From Bacillota bacterium (GTDB lineage Bacteria; Bacillota; Clostridia; Peptostreptococcales; Anaerovoracaceae), in the NCBI GenBank assembly GCA_019420525.1, contig JAHZHA010000015.1, positions 1-45,886 on the forward strand: a DNA stretch of 45,886 nucleotides. The letters run 5' to 3'. The translations under genes and the position numbers were made by a program. Below the pieces are notes generated by a model. That model saw nothing but the letters and a program-made list of their open reading frames with translations. It made no database searches and was not told where the DNA came from. Below, piece after piece: positions 1-6,590 of this stretch. Each line of letters opens with the position of its first letter. Within the stretch, counting starts at the first letter, position 1.

Positions 1-53
1 AGCGCCGAAGATACTTGGCGGGAGACTGCCCGGGAAAATAGGACATTGCCGGT
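1..53 (+). rRNA. rrf: 5S ribosomal RNA, 3' end (partial)
   Basis: The first ~53 bases match the 3' part of bacterial 5S rRNA: a conserved GCGCCGA-gATACTTGGCGGGa segment, then CCCGGGAAAATAGGaCATTGCC, the usual 3' strand of the molecule. The 5' part lies outside the window, so an rRNA operon ends here. The exact 3' end is estimated. An imperfect hairpin (AAGGACTGC ... GCAGTCCCTT, 61-96) follows before the tRNA and may be an RNA processing signal. Confidence 0.88.
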
Positions 54-98
54 TTAGAAAAAGGACTGCTCTGATGAAACAGACGGGCAGTCCCTTAT

Positions 99-173
99 GG
101 CCCCATGGTCAAGCGGTTAAGACATCGCCCTTTCACGGCGGTAACCCGGGTTCGATTCCCGGTGGGGTCACCA
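99..173 (+). tRNA. tRNA-Glu (anticodon TTC)
   Basis: Cloverleaf with acceptor stem GGCCCCA/TGGGGTC (one G-T pair), anticodon stem 125-129/137-141, loop CTTTCAC with anticodon TTC at 132-134, and T arm with GGTTCGATTCC. CCA is encoded at 171-173. It lies 45 bases after the 5S tail and is probably co-transcribed with the rRNA operon. Confidence 0.97.
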
Positions 174-175
174 GC

Positions 176-214
176 AAACCCGTAAACTTCATGTTTACGG
201 GTTTTTTCTTTTTT
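176..214 (+). terminator. Intrinsic terminator of the rRNA/tRNA operon
   Basis: Perfect 12-bp stem AAACCCGTAAAC / GTTTACGGGTTT with a 5-nt loop (TTCAT), followed by a T-rich tract (TTTC then six T). It ends the 5S/tRNA-Glu transcript. From here to 388 I see only A/T-rich sequence without a convincing gene. Confidence 0.93.
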
Positions 215-388
215 GCAGAATAGAATGGTTATAGAGATGCTGCTATCTAAGTATTTGAAAATAATCGGAAATTTGACACATAATCAAATGACAGTGAAAA
301 AAAACCATTTTATAATTATACAGGAAGGTATAATTATAAAACAGTTTTTCTTTTGTTATCGTCTGAAACGGAAAATATCATTTGATTT

Positions 389-619
389 TTACTCTTTCGG
401 ACTGCGGGAAGAAGAGGGCAGATTATCTGAGCAGCAGGAATCTGACGGGATTTTTTCTTCTTCCGGTTCGCGATTGTCCAGAGCATAACGGCAGCACTGA
501 ATGACGAGTTTATTTACCGATATATTATTCTTCTGCGCCAGGATTTCAAGTTCTTTCAGCATGTCTTCCGGTAATCTGAATGTCTTGGTGATCATGTCGA
601 CGCGCTTGATCTGAAACAC
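389..619 (-). CDS. Ribbon-helix-helix (CopG/Arc-like) small DNA-binding protein
   Basis: About 76 aa. The stretch TKTFRLPEDMLKELEILAQ followed by KNNISVNKLVIQCCRYAL has the pattern of a ribbon-helix-helix domain: a short beta strand, then two helices that form a dimer. Such proteins are small repressors or antitoxins. I chose the GTG start at 619 because a strong ribosome binding site (AAAGGGGG, 627-634) lies 7 nt upstream; an ATG at 595 would also keep the whole domain. The C-terminal ~25 residues are acidic and Ser-rich. No toxin gene is adjacent, so an orphan regulator is more likely than half of a toxin-antitoxin pair. Target unknown. Confidence 0.72.
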   Translation of the reverse strand: MFQIKRVDMITKTFRLPEDMLKELEILAQKNNISVNKLVIQCCRYALDNREPEEEKIPSDSCCSDNLPSSSRSPKE

Positions 620-676
620 GAATATGCCCCCTTTATCTGTGAATTTACGTTCATGGATCATGAATGTGATCTGACA

Positions 677-706
677 ATTATAATTCTAACTGCTATTTTT
701 CGGCAA
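677..706 (-). promoter_or_regulatory. Possible sigma-A promoter for the ribbon-helix-helix gene
   Basis: On the minus strand, TTGCCG (701-706) and TATAAT (677-682) are separated by 18 nt, upstream of the GTG start at 619. The -10 is perfect and the -35 weak. The gap 620-926 otherwise holds only A/T-rich DNA and a short ORF with no recognisable features. Confidence 0.4.
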
Positions 707-926
707 TTATATACGCGGAAAAATCATGCATATTGCATTAAAAAATATCTTATACATTTCCTCTCTCTTTTATTTCTATTTATCTTTGCCACATATGGGA
801 AAATGATCCATGGGAAATTGATTTTGTCGTCAGACTGAGTTACACTGTGCATGACAGGATCTAACACGACGTCGGATGATCGATTTCCCAAAAGGTGCTG
901 CGTGAAATAGAAGGAGGAATATAATA

Positions 927-1277
927 ATGCTTTTTGTTGAATATCCGAAATGTACGACATGCAAGAAAGCAAAGAAATGGCTTGAGGAGAACGGTTTTCA
1001 ATTCGATGACCGGGATATTAAGACGGACCGGCCTTCAGAAGAAGAACTGAGGAGATGGCACAAGGAAAGCGGGTTGCCTCTCCGCAGATTTTTCAATACC
1101 AGTGGGCAGATTTATCGTGAAATGAAATTGAAAGACCGCCTGCCTGACATGACGGAGGACGAACAGTATGAGCTACTGGCCAGTGACGGTATGCTGGTAA
1201 AACGGCCGATTATCGTGAAAGACGGGGATGTACTGGTCGGGTTCAAAGAGGCGGAATGGAGTGAAAAGCTGAAATAG
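927..1277 (+). CDS. ArsC/Spx-family thioredoxin-fold protein
   Basis: 116 aa, the normal size for the ArsC/Spx/YffB family. The N-terminus carries the redox motif C9-T-T-C12 in a beta-strand/helix context (FVEYPKCTTCKKAKKWLE), and near the C-terminus the VKRPII segment with the family's conserved Arg-Pro. Members are glutaredoxin-like arsenate reductases or, in Spx/MgsR, RNA polymerase-binding redox regulators. Both cysteines are present, which suits either. A strong AAGGAGG (911-917) sets the start. No ars genes are nearby, so arsenate reduction is not supported by context. It is followed closely by tcdA and may be co-transcribed. Confidence 0.85.
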   Translation: MLFVEYPKCTTCKKAKKWLEENGFQFDDRDIKTDRPSEEELRRWHKESGLPLRRFFNTSGQIYREMKLKDRLPDMTEDEQYELLASDGMLVKRPIIVKDGDVLVGFKEAEWSEKLK

Positions 1278-1322
1278 ATGGTTCAGAACGGGAAGGAATG
1301 TCGAAATGAGGAGGAGGTATTC

Positions 1323-2024
1323 ATGATACACGGTGAAAATCGTTTCGACAGAAATGAGCTGATTTTTGGACGGGAAGGTGTATCGGTGCTTCTGGAAAAG
1401 CGTGTGGCTGTGTTCGGTATCGGCGGTGTGGGAGGTCATGCAGCAGAAGCGCTGGTGCGCAGCGGCATCGGTGCTGTGGATCTCATCGACGGAGATTGTG
1501 TCAGTGTTTCAAATATCAATCGTCAGATTATTGCGGCGGAAAGTACGGTGGGTATGGCGAAGGTGGATGCAGCGGAAGTTCGTTTTCTCGATATAAATCC
1601 CAATCTGAAAATCAGGAAATTTAAGATTTTTTTCGATGAGGAAAGTGAAGATCAGATCGATTTTTCTGTTTATGATTATGTGGTTGATGCTATCGATACG
1701 GTTTCTTCCAAGCTGCTCCTCATAGAACGTGCCTGCAGTGCAGGAATTCCCGTGATCAGTGCCATGGGAGCGGGAAATAAGCTGGATCCTTCACAGCTCC
1801 GGGCGGCAGATCTTTCCGAGACGTCTGTCTGCCCTCTGGCGAAAGTGATGAGAAAGGAGTTGCGCCGCAGGGGAATCGAACACATTCGTGTCGTTTACTC
1901 AAAAGAACCGCCGGTGGATTCATCAAAAGGACGGAGGACGGTGGGAAGTACTGCTTTCGTTCCTCCTGCCGCAGGTCTTCTGATGGCCAGTGAAGTAGTG
2001 CGTGATCTTCTGAAACGCCGCTGA
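1323..2024 (+). CDS. tcdA: tRNA threonylcarbamoyladenosine dehydratase TcdA (ThiF/E1-like)
   Basis: 233 aa. Family role: ATP-dependent cyclisation of t6A to ct6A at position 37 of ANN-decoding tRNAs. An N-terminal Rossmann nucleotide-binding motif GIGGVGG (residues 32-38) is followed by the ThiF/MoeB-type DxDxVSxSNxNRQ pattern (here DGDCVSVSNINRQ), the adenylation site. GRRTVGSTAFVPPAAG near the C-terminus is typical of the CsdL/TcdA branch. A longer in-frame start exists at 1278, but GAGGAGG at 1311-1317 places the start at 1323. General ThiF relatives (MoeB, HesA) are less likely because of the length and C-terminal signature. Confidence 0.88.
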   Translation: MIHGENRFDRNELIFGREGVSVLLEKRVAVFGIGGVGGHAAEALVRSGIGAVDLIDGDCVSVSNINRQIIAAESTVGMAKVDAAEVRFLDINPNLKIRKFKIFFDEESEDQIDFSVYDYVVDAIDTVSSKLLLIERACSAGIPVISAMGAGNKLDPSQLRAADLSETSVCPLAKVMRKELRRRGIEHIRVVYSKEPPVDSSKGRRTVGSTAFVPPAAGLLMASEVVRDLLKRR

Positions 2025-2120
2025 TTGTAATTTTCTGAAATCTGCACCATTTCTGTCGATTTCTGCCGATAATCTGCATAGCAGCATCCCTCCATAATCG
2101 AAAAGCATATATTTTCAATC

Positions 2121-2149
2121 TTGACGTCAATGACGAAAAATGTTATTTT
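2121..2149 (+). promoter_or_regulatory. Predicted promoter of the first Feo-locus transcript
   Basis: TTGACG (2121-2126), 17-nt spacer and TATTTT (2144-2149). The predicted start of transcription falls on the palindrome at 2160-2173. It would drive the DUF2325 gene and the first FeoB-associated gene. Confidence 0.5.
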
Positions 2150-2159
2150 ATATATGTGG

Positions 2160-2173
2160 TTAGTCTATACTAA
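2160..2173. promoter_or_regulatory. Palindromic operator TTAGT-N4-ACTAA (site 1)
   Basis: TTAGTCTATACTAA, a perfect inverted repeat with 5-nt arms and a 4-nt centre, about 10 nt after the predicted -10. It matches three similar sites at 3183, 3217 and 3527, all before genes of the ferrous-iron locus. The half-sites resemble the TTAG/CTAA core of DtxR/IdeR-type metal-dependent repressor sites. A degenerate second copy (GTTA-N8-TAAC) lies at 2195-2210. The regulator is not in the window. Confidence 0.6.
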
Positions 2174-2314
2174 TCACATGCATTTTATCTATGGGTTAGT
2201 TCTGAATAACTTTGTCTGTGTATCCGGAGGAGAACGGGAGAAAGCGGATCGTTCTCTGATACAGGATATCTGTATTCCGGATGGGGTATGAAAATGTTCT
2301 GAAAGGAGGGGCTC

Positions 2315-2608
2315 ATGAGTGTCGTTATCATTGGCGGAAATGAATGTATGGTGTGCAAGTATCAGGAGACCTGCAGAAAGCATGGATGCCGTGCCAAAGT
2401 GTACGTGAAGGAGAAGGGCGGCTTTTCCAAGAGAATGGGTGTCCCGGACCTGATGATTCTGTTTACTAATACGGTTTCTCATAAAATGGTTACCAGTGCT
2501 GTGAATGAAGCGAAAAAGAATAAGATTCCTATCGCAAGATCGCATTCCAGCAGTATATCGGCGTTAAACGATGTATTGTCGCGTTACTGTTCGACGGCCA
2601 TGACCTGA
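2315..2608 (+). CDS. DUF2325 domain-containing protein in the iron locus
   Basis: 97 aa, typical of stand-alone DUF2325 proteins in Firmicutes. It starts VVIIGGNECMVCKY, with cysteines at positions 11, 14, 20 and 25 and a middle LMILFTNTVSHKMV segment. The fold is Rossmann-like; no biochemical function is assigned in what I know of the family. The cysteine cluster suggests metal or redox sensing. It is preceded by a strong AAGGAGGGG, sits under palindrome site 1 and is followed by a FeoB-associated gene, so a link to iron homeostasis is a context inference only. Confidence 0.85.
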   Translation: MSVVIIGGNECMVCKYQETCRKHGCRAKVYVKEKGGFSKRMGVPDLMILFTNTVSHKMVTSAVNEAKKNKIPIARSHSSSISALNDVLSRYCSTAMT

Positions 2609-2728
2609 GATTGACAATAATATGGGCATGTGGAAAAACCGGAAGACGTTGATGAACGGAGAAGGAGATGACCGGGAAAAAATGGAATGGAAGACCTAGA
2701 TGTATTTTTGGGAGGTGGACGTGTTTAC

Positions 2729-2953
2729 ATGACAAGTCTTTTGTCAACGGCTATCGTAGGTCTGGTGGTAGTCGGAATGGTCGTTTTTGCAGTCAGAACA
2801 ATTCGCAAAGACCGTAGAGAAGGAAAATCCTGTGCGGGATGCGGTGGACACTGCAGCGGCTGTACTGCCTGCAGCGATTTTCTTTATCATGCACCGGATT
2901 CGTCACACCGTGAAGAGGAGTTCAGCAGAACAGATACAGATAGAATTTTGTGA
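2729..2953 (+). CDS. FeoB-associated Cys-rich membrane protein (copy 1)
   Basis: About 74 aa. An N-terminal membrane helix (roughly residues 5-23, STAIVGLVVVGMVVFAVRTI) is followed by a basic stretch and a cysteine cluster CAGCGGHCSGCTAC, the layout of the FeoB_associated family. These small proteins accompany ferrous-iron transporter FeoB; they may bind Fe(II) at the membrane, but the mechanism is not settled. I prefer the ATG at 2729 (GGAGGTGG upstream) over the longer ORF from 2687, because the family begins with the helix. The C-terminal tail after the cysteines is hydrophilic. Confidence 0.82.
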   Translation: MTSLLSTAIVGLVVVGMVVFAVRTIRKDRREGKSCAGCGGHCSGCTACSDFLYHAPDSSHREEEFSRTDTDRIL

Positions 2954-3009
2954 AAGGTTGCTGAGATCTGATTTTTTTTAGATGGCGGTATTAAACGGCA
3001 GAATCGCAT

Positions 3010-3044
3010 AATTCGCTGGGGTCGTGAGGCTTCAGCGATTTTTT
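3010..3044 (+). terminator. Intrinsic terminator after the first Feo-locus transcript
   Basis: TCGCTG (3013-3018) pairs with CAGCGA (3033-3038), with partial pairing inside and outside, followed by six T. It separates the DUF2325/FeoB-associated unit from feoAB. Confidence 0.75.
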
Positions 3045-3144
3045 GCATACTCCATTCGATCCGAAGAAAATGCACAGATCTCAGCGGGGAAAATTAATTT
3101 TCTCAAACGGTATGAGAGCGGAAACAGAATTTTTTAGATTTATA

Positions 3145-3173
3145 TTGACGCGGCGGCGGAAATCGTTTATACT
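3145..3173 (+). promoter_or_regulatory. Promoter of feoA-feoB
   Basis: TTGACG (3145-3150), 17-nt spacer and TATACT (3168-3173): a strong sigma-A type promoter. The operator at 3183-3196 begins 10 nt after the -10, so a bound repressor would cover the transcription start. Confidence 0.78.
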
Positions 3174-3182
3174 GTCATAAGG

Positions 3183-3196
3183 TTAGCAAAAGCTAA
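3183..3196. promoter_or_regulatory. Palindromic operator TTAGC-N4-GCTAA (site 2)
   Basis: TTAGCAAAAGCTAA; the symmetry extends one base on each side (GTTAGC...GCTAAC). It overlaps the predicted +1 of the feoA promoter. Same spacing as the sites at 2160, 3217 and 3527. Confidence 0.68.
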
Positions 3197-3216
3197 CTAA
3201 TTTTTATCCCTTTGAG

Positions 3217-3230
3217 TTAGCTTTCACTAA
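3217..3230. promoter_or_regulatory. Palindromic operator TTAGC-N4-ACTAA (site 3)
   Basis: TTAGCTTTCACTAA, 34 bp downstream of site 2 by start position, close to three helical turns, so both would face the same side of the DNA. This suits co-operative binding in the feoA leader. Confidence 0.62.
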
Positions 3231-3274
3231 TGACGTTATGTCGTTCGATTCAGTGTGATTGGAGTGGAAAGAGG

Positions 3275-3487
3275 ATGACTTTAAAAGAAGCTGTTGCAGG
3301 AACAGAATATATGATAAAAGCGATTCAGACAGAGGATGAAGAGATGGATGCCTTTTTGTTTTCTCTGGGATGTTATACAGGGGCACCGATTACGGTCGTG
3401 TCTCATCTGAAAGGCGGATGCGTGGTTTCTATTAAAGACGGAAGATATAATATCGATAATCAGCTGGCGGACGCTATCATCGTGTGA
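3275..3487 (+). CDS. feoA: Ferrous iron transport protein FeoA
   Basis: 70 aa, a single SH3-like FeoA domain, normal length. The glycine-containing mid-part (LGCYTGAPITVVSHLKGGCVVSIKDGRYNID) and the end (QLADAIIV) follow the family pattern. FeoA is a small cytosolic partner thought to modulate FeoB. The ORF could extend to 3230, inside operator site 3, but GAGG immediately before the ATG at 3275 and the family start (MTLKEA) favour the shorter form. It lies 100 bp upstream of feoB, with operator site 4 in between. Confidence 0.88.
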   Translation: MTLKEAVAGTEYMIKAIQTEDEEMDAFLFSLGCYTGAPITVVSHLKGGCVVSIKDGRYNIDNQLADAIIV

Positions 3488-3526
3488 TGGCGTCTGCACA
3501 ATGTGATATATTTTTTTGCCCGTTGG

Positions 3527-3540
3527 TTAGCTTGAGCTAA
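3527..3540. promoter_or_regulatory. Palindromic operator TTAGC-N4-GCTAA (site 4)
   Basis: TTAGCTTGAGCTAA in the feoA-feoB gap, 48 bp before the feoB start. It implies separate control of feoB or repression inside the operon. I see no strong promoter directly in front of it. Confidence 0.62.
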
Positions 3541-3587
3541 TTACAGGAATACATAAAACTATAAATAAGATCTTAGGAGGAAGCGTT

Positions 3588-5651
3588 ATGAGAATTGCGT
3601 TAGCAGGCAACCCGAATTCGGGAAAAACCACCATGTATAACGCCTTGACAGGCCGGAATGAAAAAGTCGGCAACTGGGCCGGAGTTACAGTGGAAAAGAA
3701 AGAATATCCGATCAAAAAGACATATCACGCCGGAAAAGAGCAGTTGATTGCCGTCGATTTGCCCGGTGCGTATTCCATGTCTCCGTTTACCAGTGAGGAG
3801 AGTATTACAAGCTCTTATGTGAAAAAGGAAAATCCTGACGTTATCGTCAATATCGTGGATTCCACCAATTTGAGCCGAAGCTTATTCTTCACCACTCAGC
3901 TGCTGGAACTGGGGATTCCTGTCGTGGTGGCGCTGAATAAGAGCGATATCAATAAAAAGAAAGACAATAAAATCGACGCGGAAAAACTTTCTGAAAAACT
4001 GGGATGCTCTGTTATCGAAACGGTTTCCACTTCGGCGGAAGGTCTGGAGGAGGTGATTGCACAGGCGGCTGCACAGGCTGGTGCGGTACAGACGGCGCCT
4101 TTTCATCAGGGCGATATCGATTTGACAGATAAAAAATCGGTGGAAGCCGCAGACCGCAGGCGTTTTGATTTTGTCAATGGGGTTGTCAGGGAAGTGGAAA
4201 CACGTAAGGTTTTGACAAAAGAAAAAAATCTCAGCGATAAAATCGACAGGATACTGACAAATAAATGGCTGGGTATTCCGATTTTTGCCGTCGTGATGTT
4301 TCTGGTATTCCAGATTTCCCAGACTTACCTGGGTACCTGGATCGCCGAAGGTGCGGAGCTTTCGGACGGAACGGTTATTCCCGGACTGGTTACTTTGCTG
4401 GAAGCGTTTCAGGGCTGGGTAGGAGGACTTCTGGAAGGCGCGAACCCGCTTCTCTCTGCGCTGCTTGTTGACGGTGTGATCGGCGGTGTGATCGCAGTCG
4501 TGGGATTCCTGCCTCTGGTCATGGTGATGTATTTTCTCATCGCAATCCTGGAGGACTGCGGATATATGTCTCGCGTTGCAGTTGTACTGGATCCGATTTT
4601 TAAAAAAGTGGGCCTTTCCGGGAAATCCGTCATTCCGTTTGTCATCACGGTGGGCTGCGCGGTTCCCGGCATTATGGCGAGCCGTACCATCCGCAACGAG
4701 CGTGAACGCAGAGCGACGGCTATGCTCTCTCCGTTTATGCCTTGCGGTGCAAAGATTCCTGTCATCGCACTTTTCGCTGGAGCCTTTTTTGATAATTCAG
4801 GCTGGGTCAGCGCCGCCATGTATCTTACCGGTATCGTACTGATTTTCTTCGGCGCTTTACTGGTAAACAAAATTGCCGGCTACAAGAACAGGAAATCTTT
4901 CTTTATCATCGAACTGCCGGAATATAAGGCGCCGTCCCTCTGGTTTGCGTTCAAAGCGATGTGCAGCCGGGGATGGGCATATATCGTAAAGGCGGCTACC
5001 ATTATCCTCCTGTGCAACACCGCGGTACAGATCATGCAGACCTTTGACTGGAGCTTTGGGGTTGCCGAAACAGCGGATGCCTCCATTCTCGCTTCTATTG
5101 CAGGTCCGTTTGCATATCTCCTGGTACCGATTGTAGGTGTTCTCTCCTGGCAGCTGGCGGCGGCCGCTGTTACGGGATTTATCGCCAAGGAAAATGTCGT
5201 GGGAACTCTTGCCGTCTGCTTTGTGGGCCTCGAAAATCTGATCGACACGGATGAACTGGCTCTCATGGAGGGCGCAGGCGCACAGGCGGCAGGTATCATC
5301 GCCATTACAAAAGTTGCAGCTCTCGCATATCTGATGTTCAATCTTTACACGCCTCCTTGCTTTGCGGCCATCGGCGCCATGAACTCCGAAATGAAGAGCC
5401 GCAAATGGGTCTGGGGCGGAATCGGCCTGCAGCTCGGCGTAGGTTACACCGTAGGCTATCTGGTTTATACGATCGGAACGCTGGTTACCGCTCCGGCAAC
5501 CCTTAATGCGGGAGCAGCCATTGCGGGACTCGCAGTGGTTTTAGTCTTCGCGGCTGTCATCGTCGGAATGATCCGCAACACAAATGCAAAACTCAAGATG
5601 GAATATGCTTTGAATAATAATTCGAAAGCATATGCGGTAAGCAAATCATGA
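3588..5651 (+). CDS. feoB: Ferrous iron transporter FeoB
   Basis: 687 aa. An N-terminal G-protein domain has G1 GNPNSGKT (7-14), the switch Thr near residue 34, G3 DLPG (57-60) and G4 NKSD (117-120). A helical spacer follows, then from about residue 230 the polytopic membrane region with two Gate-like repeats. The conserved PFMPCGAKIPV segment holds the membrane cysteine thought to bind Fe(II). The C-terminus is short compared with ~770-aa enterobacterial proteins. FeoB imports Fe(II) across the cytoplasmic membrane. TAGGAGG precedes the ATG. The stop codon overlaps the start of the next small gene (ATGA). Confidence 0.97.
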   Translation: MRIALAGNPNSGKTTMYNALTGRNEKVGNWAGVTVEKKEYPIKKTYHAGKEQLIAVDLPGAYSMSPFTSEESITSSYVKKENPDVIVNIVDSTNLSRSLFFTTQLLELGIPVVVALNKSDINKKKDNKIDAEKLSEKLGCSVIETVSTSAEGLEEVIAQAAAQAGAVQTAPFHQGDIDLTDKKSVEAADRRRFDFVNGVVREVETRKVLTKEKNLSDKIDRILTNKWLGIPIFAVVMFLVFQISQTYLGTWIAEGAELSDGTVIPGLVTLLEAFQGWVGGLLEGANPLLSALLVDGVIGGVIAVVGFLPLVMVMYFLIAILEDCGYMSRVAVVLDPIFKKVGLSGKSVIPFVITVGCAVPGIMASRTIRNERERRATAMLSPFMPCGAKIPVIALFAGAFFDNSGWVSAAMYLTGIVLIFFGALLVNKIAGYKNRKSFFIIELPEYKAPSLWFAFKAMCSRGWAYIVKAATIILLCNTAVQIMQTFDWSFGVAETADASILASIAGPFAYLLVPIVGVLSWQLAAAAVTGFIAKENVVGTLAVCFVGLENLIDTDELALMEGAGAQAAGIIAITKVAALAYLMFNLYTPPCFAAIGAMNSEMKSRKWVWGGIGLQLGVGYTVGYLVYTIGTLVTAPATLNAGAAIAGLAVVLVFAAVIVGMIRNTNAKLKMEYALNNNSKAYAVSKS

Positions 5652-5824
5652 TAGAAAATATTATCATCGTCATCATTCTCACAGCTATTGTGGGAGGAAT
5701 TCTGATCTATCTGTATAAAGCAAGAAAGAGAGGAGAAAATTGTATCGGATGCCCGTATGCGAAGCAGTGTGCTTCAAAAGAAACCTGCGGGAGTGGAGAT
5801 CATCCGGAGAGATACAGGAGATAG
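5648..5824 (+). CDS. FeoB-associated Cys-rich membrane protein (copy 2)
   Basis: 58 aa. Translation from the ATG that overlaps the feoB stop codon gives one N-terminal membrane helix (residues 4-23, rich in Ile/Val/Leu), a basic loop (KARKRGE) and the cysteine pattern C32-x2-C35-x5-C41-x5-C47, as in the FeoB_associated family. Translational coupling to feoB and the family match support a real gene despite its size. It differs in cysteine spacing from the copy at 2729, so the locus has two non-identical members. Likely role: Fe(II) handling next to FeoB (inference). Confidence 0.88.
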   Translation: MIENIIIVIILTAIVGGILIYLYKARKRGENCIGCPYAKQCASKETCGSGDHPERYRR

Positions 5825-5851
5825 GAAAAATACAGGAAATAAAAGGAAATG

Positions 5852-5892
5852 ATGAGGGGGTGCGGAAGTAAAACCGCATCTCCTCATTTTTA
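5852..5892 (+). terminator. Terminator of the feo operon
   Basis: A stem of about 14 bp, ATGAGG..GTGCGG / CCGCAT..CCTCAT with two non-matching positions, and an 8-nt loop, then TTTTTAT. Confidence 0.85.
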
Positions 5893-5903
5893 TAATCGCG
5901 TAC

Positions 5904-5938
5904 GGAAAACCGCCTGTCTCTGGAAATACCGGCAGGCG
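5904..5938 (-). terminator. Probable terminator of the minus-strand nitrogen operon
   Basis: On the minus strand CGCCTG...CAGGCG (5911-5916/5933-5938) is followed by GGTTTTCC, 17 nt after the ANTAR gene stop. The T tract is short, so this is moderate evidence. Confidence 0.45.
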
Positions 5939-5954
5939 ATTCCCTTCCAGGAAA

Positions 5955-6551
5955 TCATGTTATCGCTTTTTTCTGACTGTCTATGATCTGCATGGCCACT
6001 TCCCGCTTTGTGATGCAGAGGTCCATGGCCTTTTTTTCGATGTAACGGTGGGCTTCCGGTTCATCCATTTTCATCTTGTCGATCAGTATCCATTTGGCTT
6101 TGTTGACCAGGCGGATTTCTGCCATCTTTTCCTCGATGGAAAGTGTTTTCTTTTCGAACATCCGGAGGCGCTCCCGGGCGCTGACCAGCCAGTCGAGCGC
6201 GGTAAGAACGGCTGGTTTCGATGTCGGTTTCGTCAGGAGAAAAACGCCGTGGGGCATTATTTTGTCCGATATTTCATCTCTGAGTTCTGCTCTCACCAGA
6301 AAGAGGACGACGGTGCCCGGAAGGCGGGCGGAGTCAATGGCGAAGCGGATGCCGGCATCATCGGGGAGCGGGGAATTGATGATGATGAAGTCAAACGCAT
6401 ATTCGGATGCGGACTGTCTTGCAGCGCTTATGCCGGAAACCGTCCGGACTTTGCTGTATTTGGATTCCGGGAGCAGAGAAGAAATCGCTGTGTTGAATTT
6501 CTGTGCAGCCGAAATGAGAAGGACGCTGTATGTCCTTTTTTCGAGACTCAT
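5955..6551 (-). CDS. ANTAR-domain antitermination regulator with a degenerate receiver
   Basis: 198 aa. Residues 8-125 have the receiver fold but not its chemistry: the N-terminal acidic pair is missing (VLLISA) and the phosphoacceptor position is Asn59 (DFIIINSPLPDD). Lys108 before Pro (LTKP) is kept. A coiled-coil helix (~125-145) leads to a C-terminal ANTAR three-helix domain (~146-198) with KAKWILIDKMKMDEPEAH and AMDLCITKREVA. ANTAR proteins bind RNA hairpins and prevent transcription termination. It is the last gene of the glutamate synthase/glutamine synthetase operon, and matching RNA elements lie in the operon's own leader and in front of glnN. The Asn59 suggests control by something other than phosphorylation. 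Confidence 0.9.
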   Translation of the reverse strand: MSLEKRTYSVLLISAAQKFNTAISSLLPESKYSKVRTVSGISAARQSASEYAFDFIIINSPLPDDAGIRFAIDSARLPGTVVLFLVRAELRDEISDKIMPHGVFLLTKPTSKPAVLTALDWLVSARERLRMFEKKTLSIEEKMAEIRLVNKAKWILIDKMKMDEPEAHRYIEKKAMDLCITKREVAMQIIDSQKKAIT

Positions 6552-6590
6552 GGGTCAGCCCCTCCTTTTGTTATCGTTGCGGCACCGGCA

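Noticed and set aside
61..96. Imperfect hairpin between 5S rRNA and tRNA-Glu as a terminator
   Set aside because: No T tract follows and the tRNA begins three bases later; processing signal is more likely.
213..488. 91-codon plus-strand ORF after the tRNA terminator
   Set aside because: No ribosome binding site, starts inside the T tract of the terminator, and overlaps the better-supported ribbon-helix-helix gene on the other strand.
653..838. 61-codon hydrophobic plus-strand ORF
   Set aside because: No ribosome binding site; it covers the predicted promoter of the ribbon-helix-helix gene; composition follows local A/T richness.
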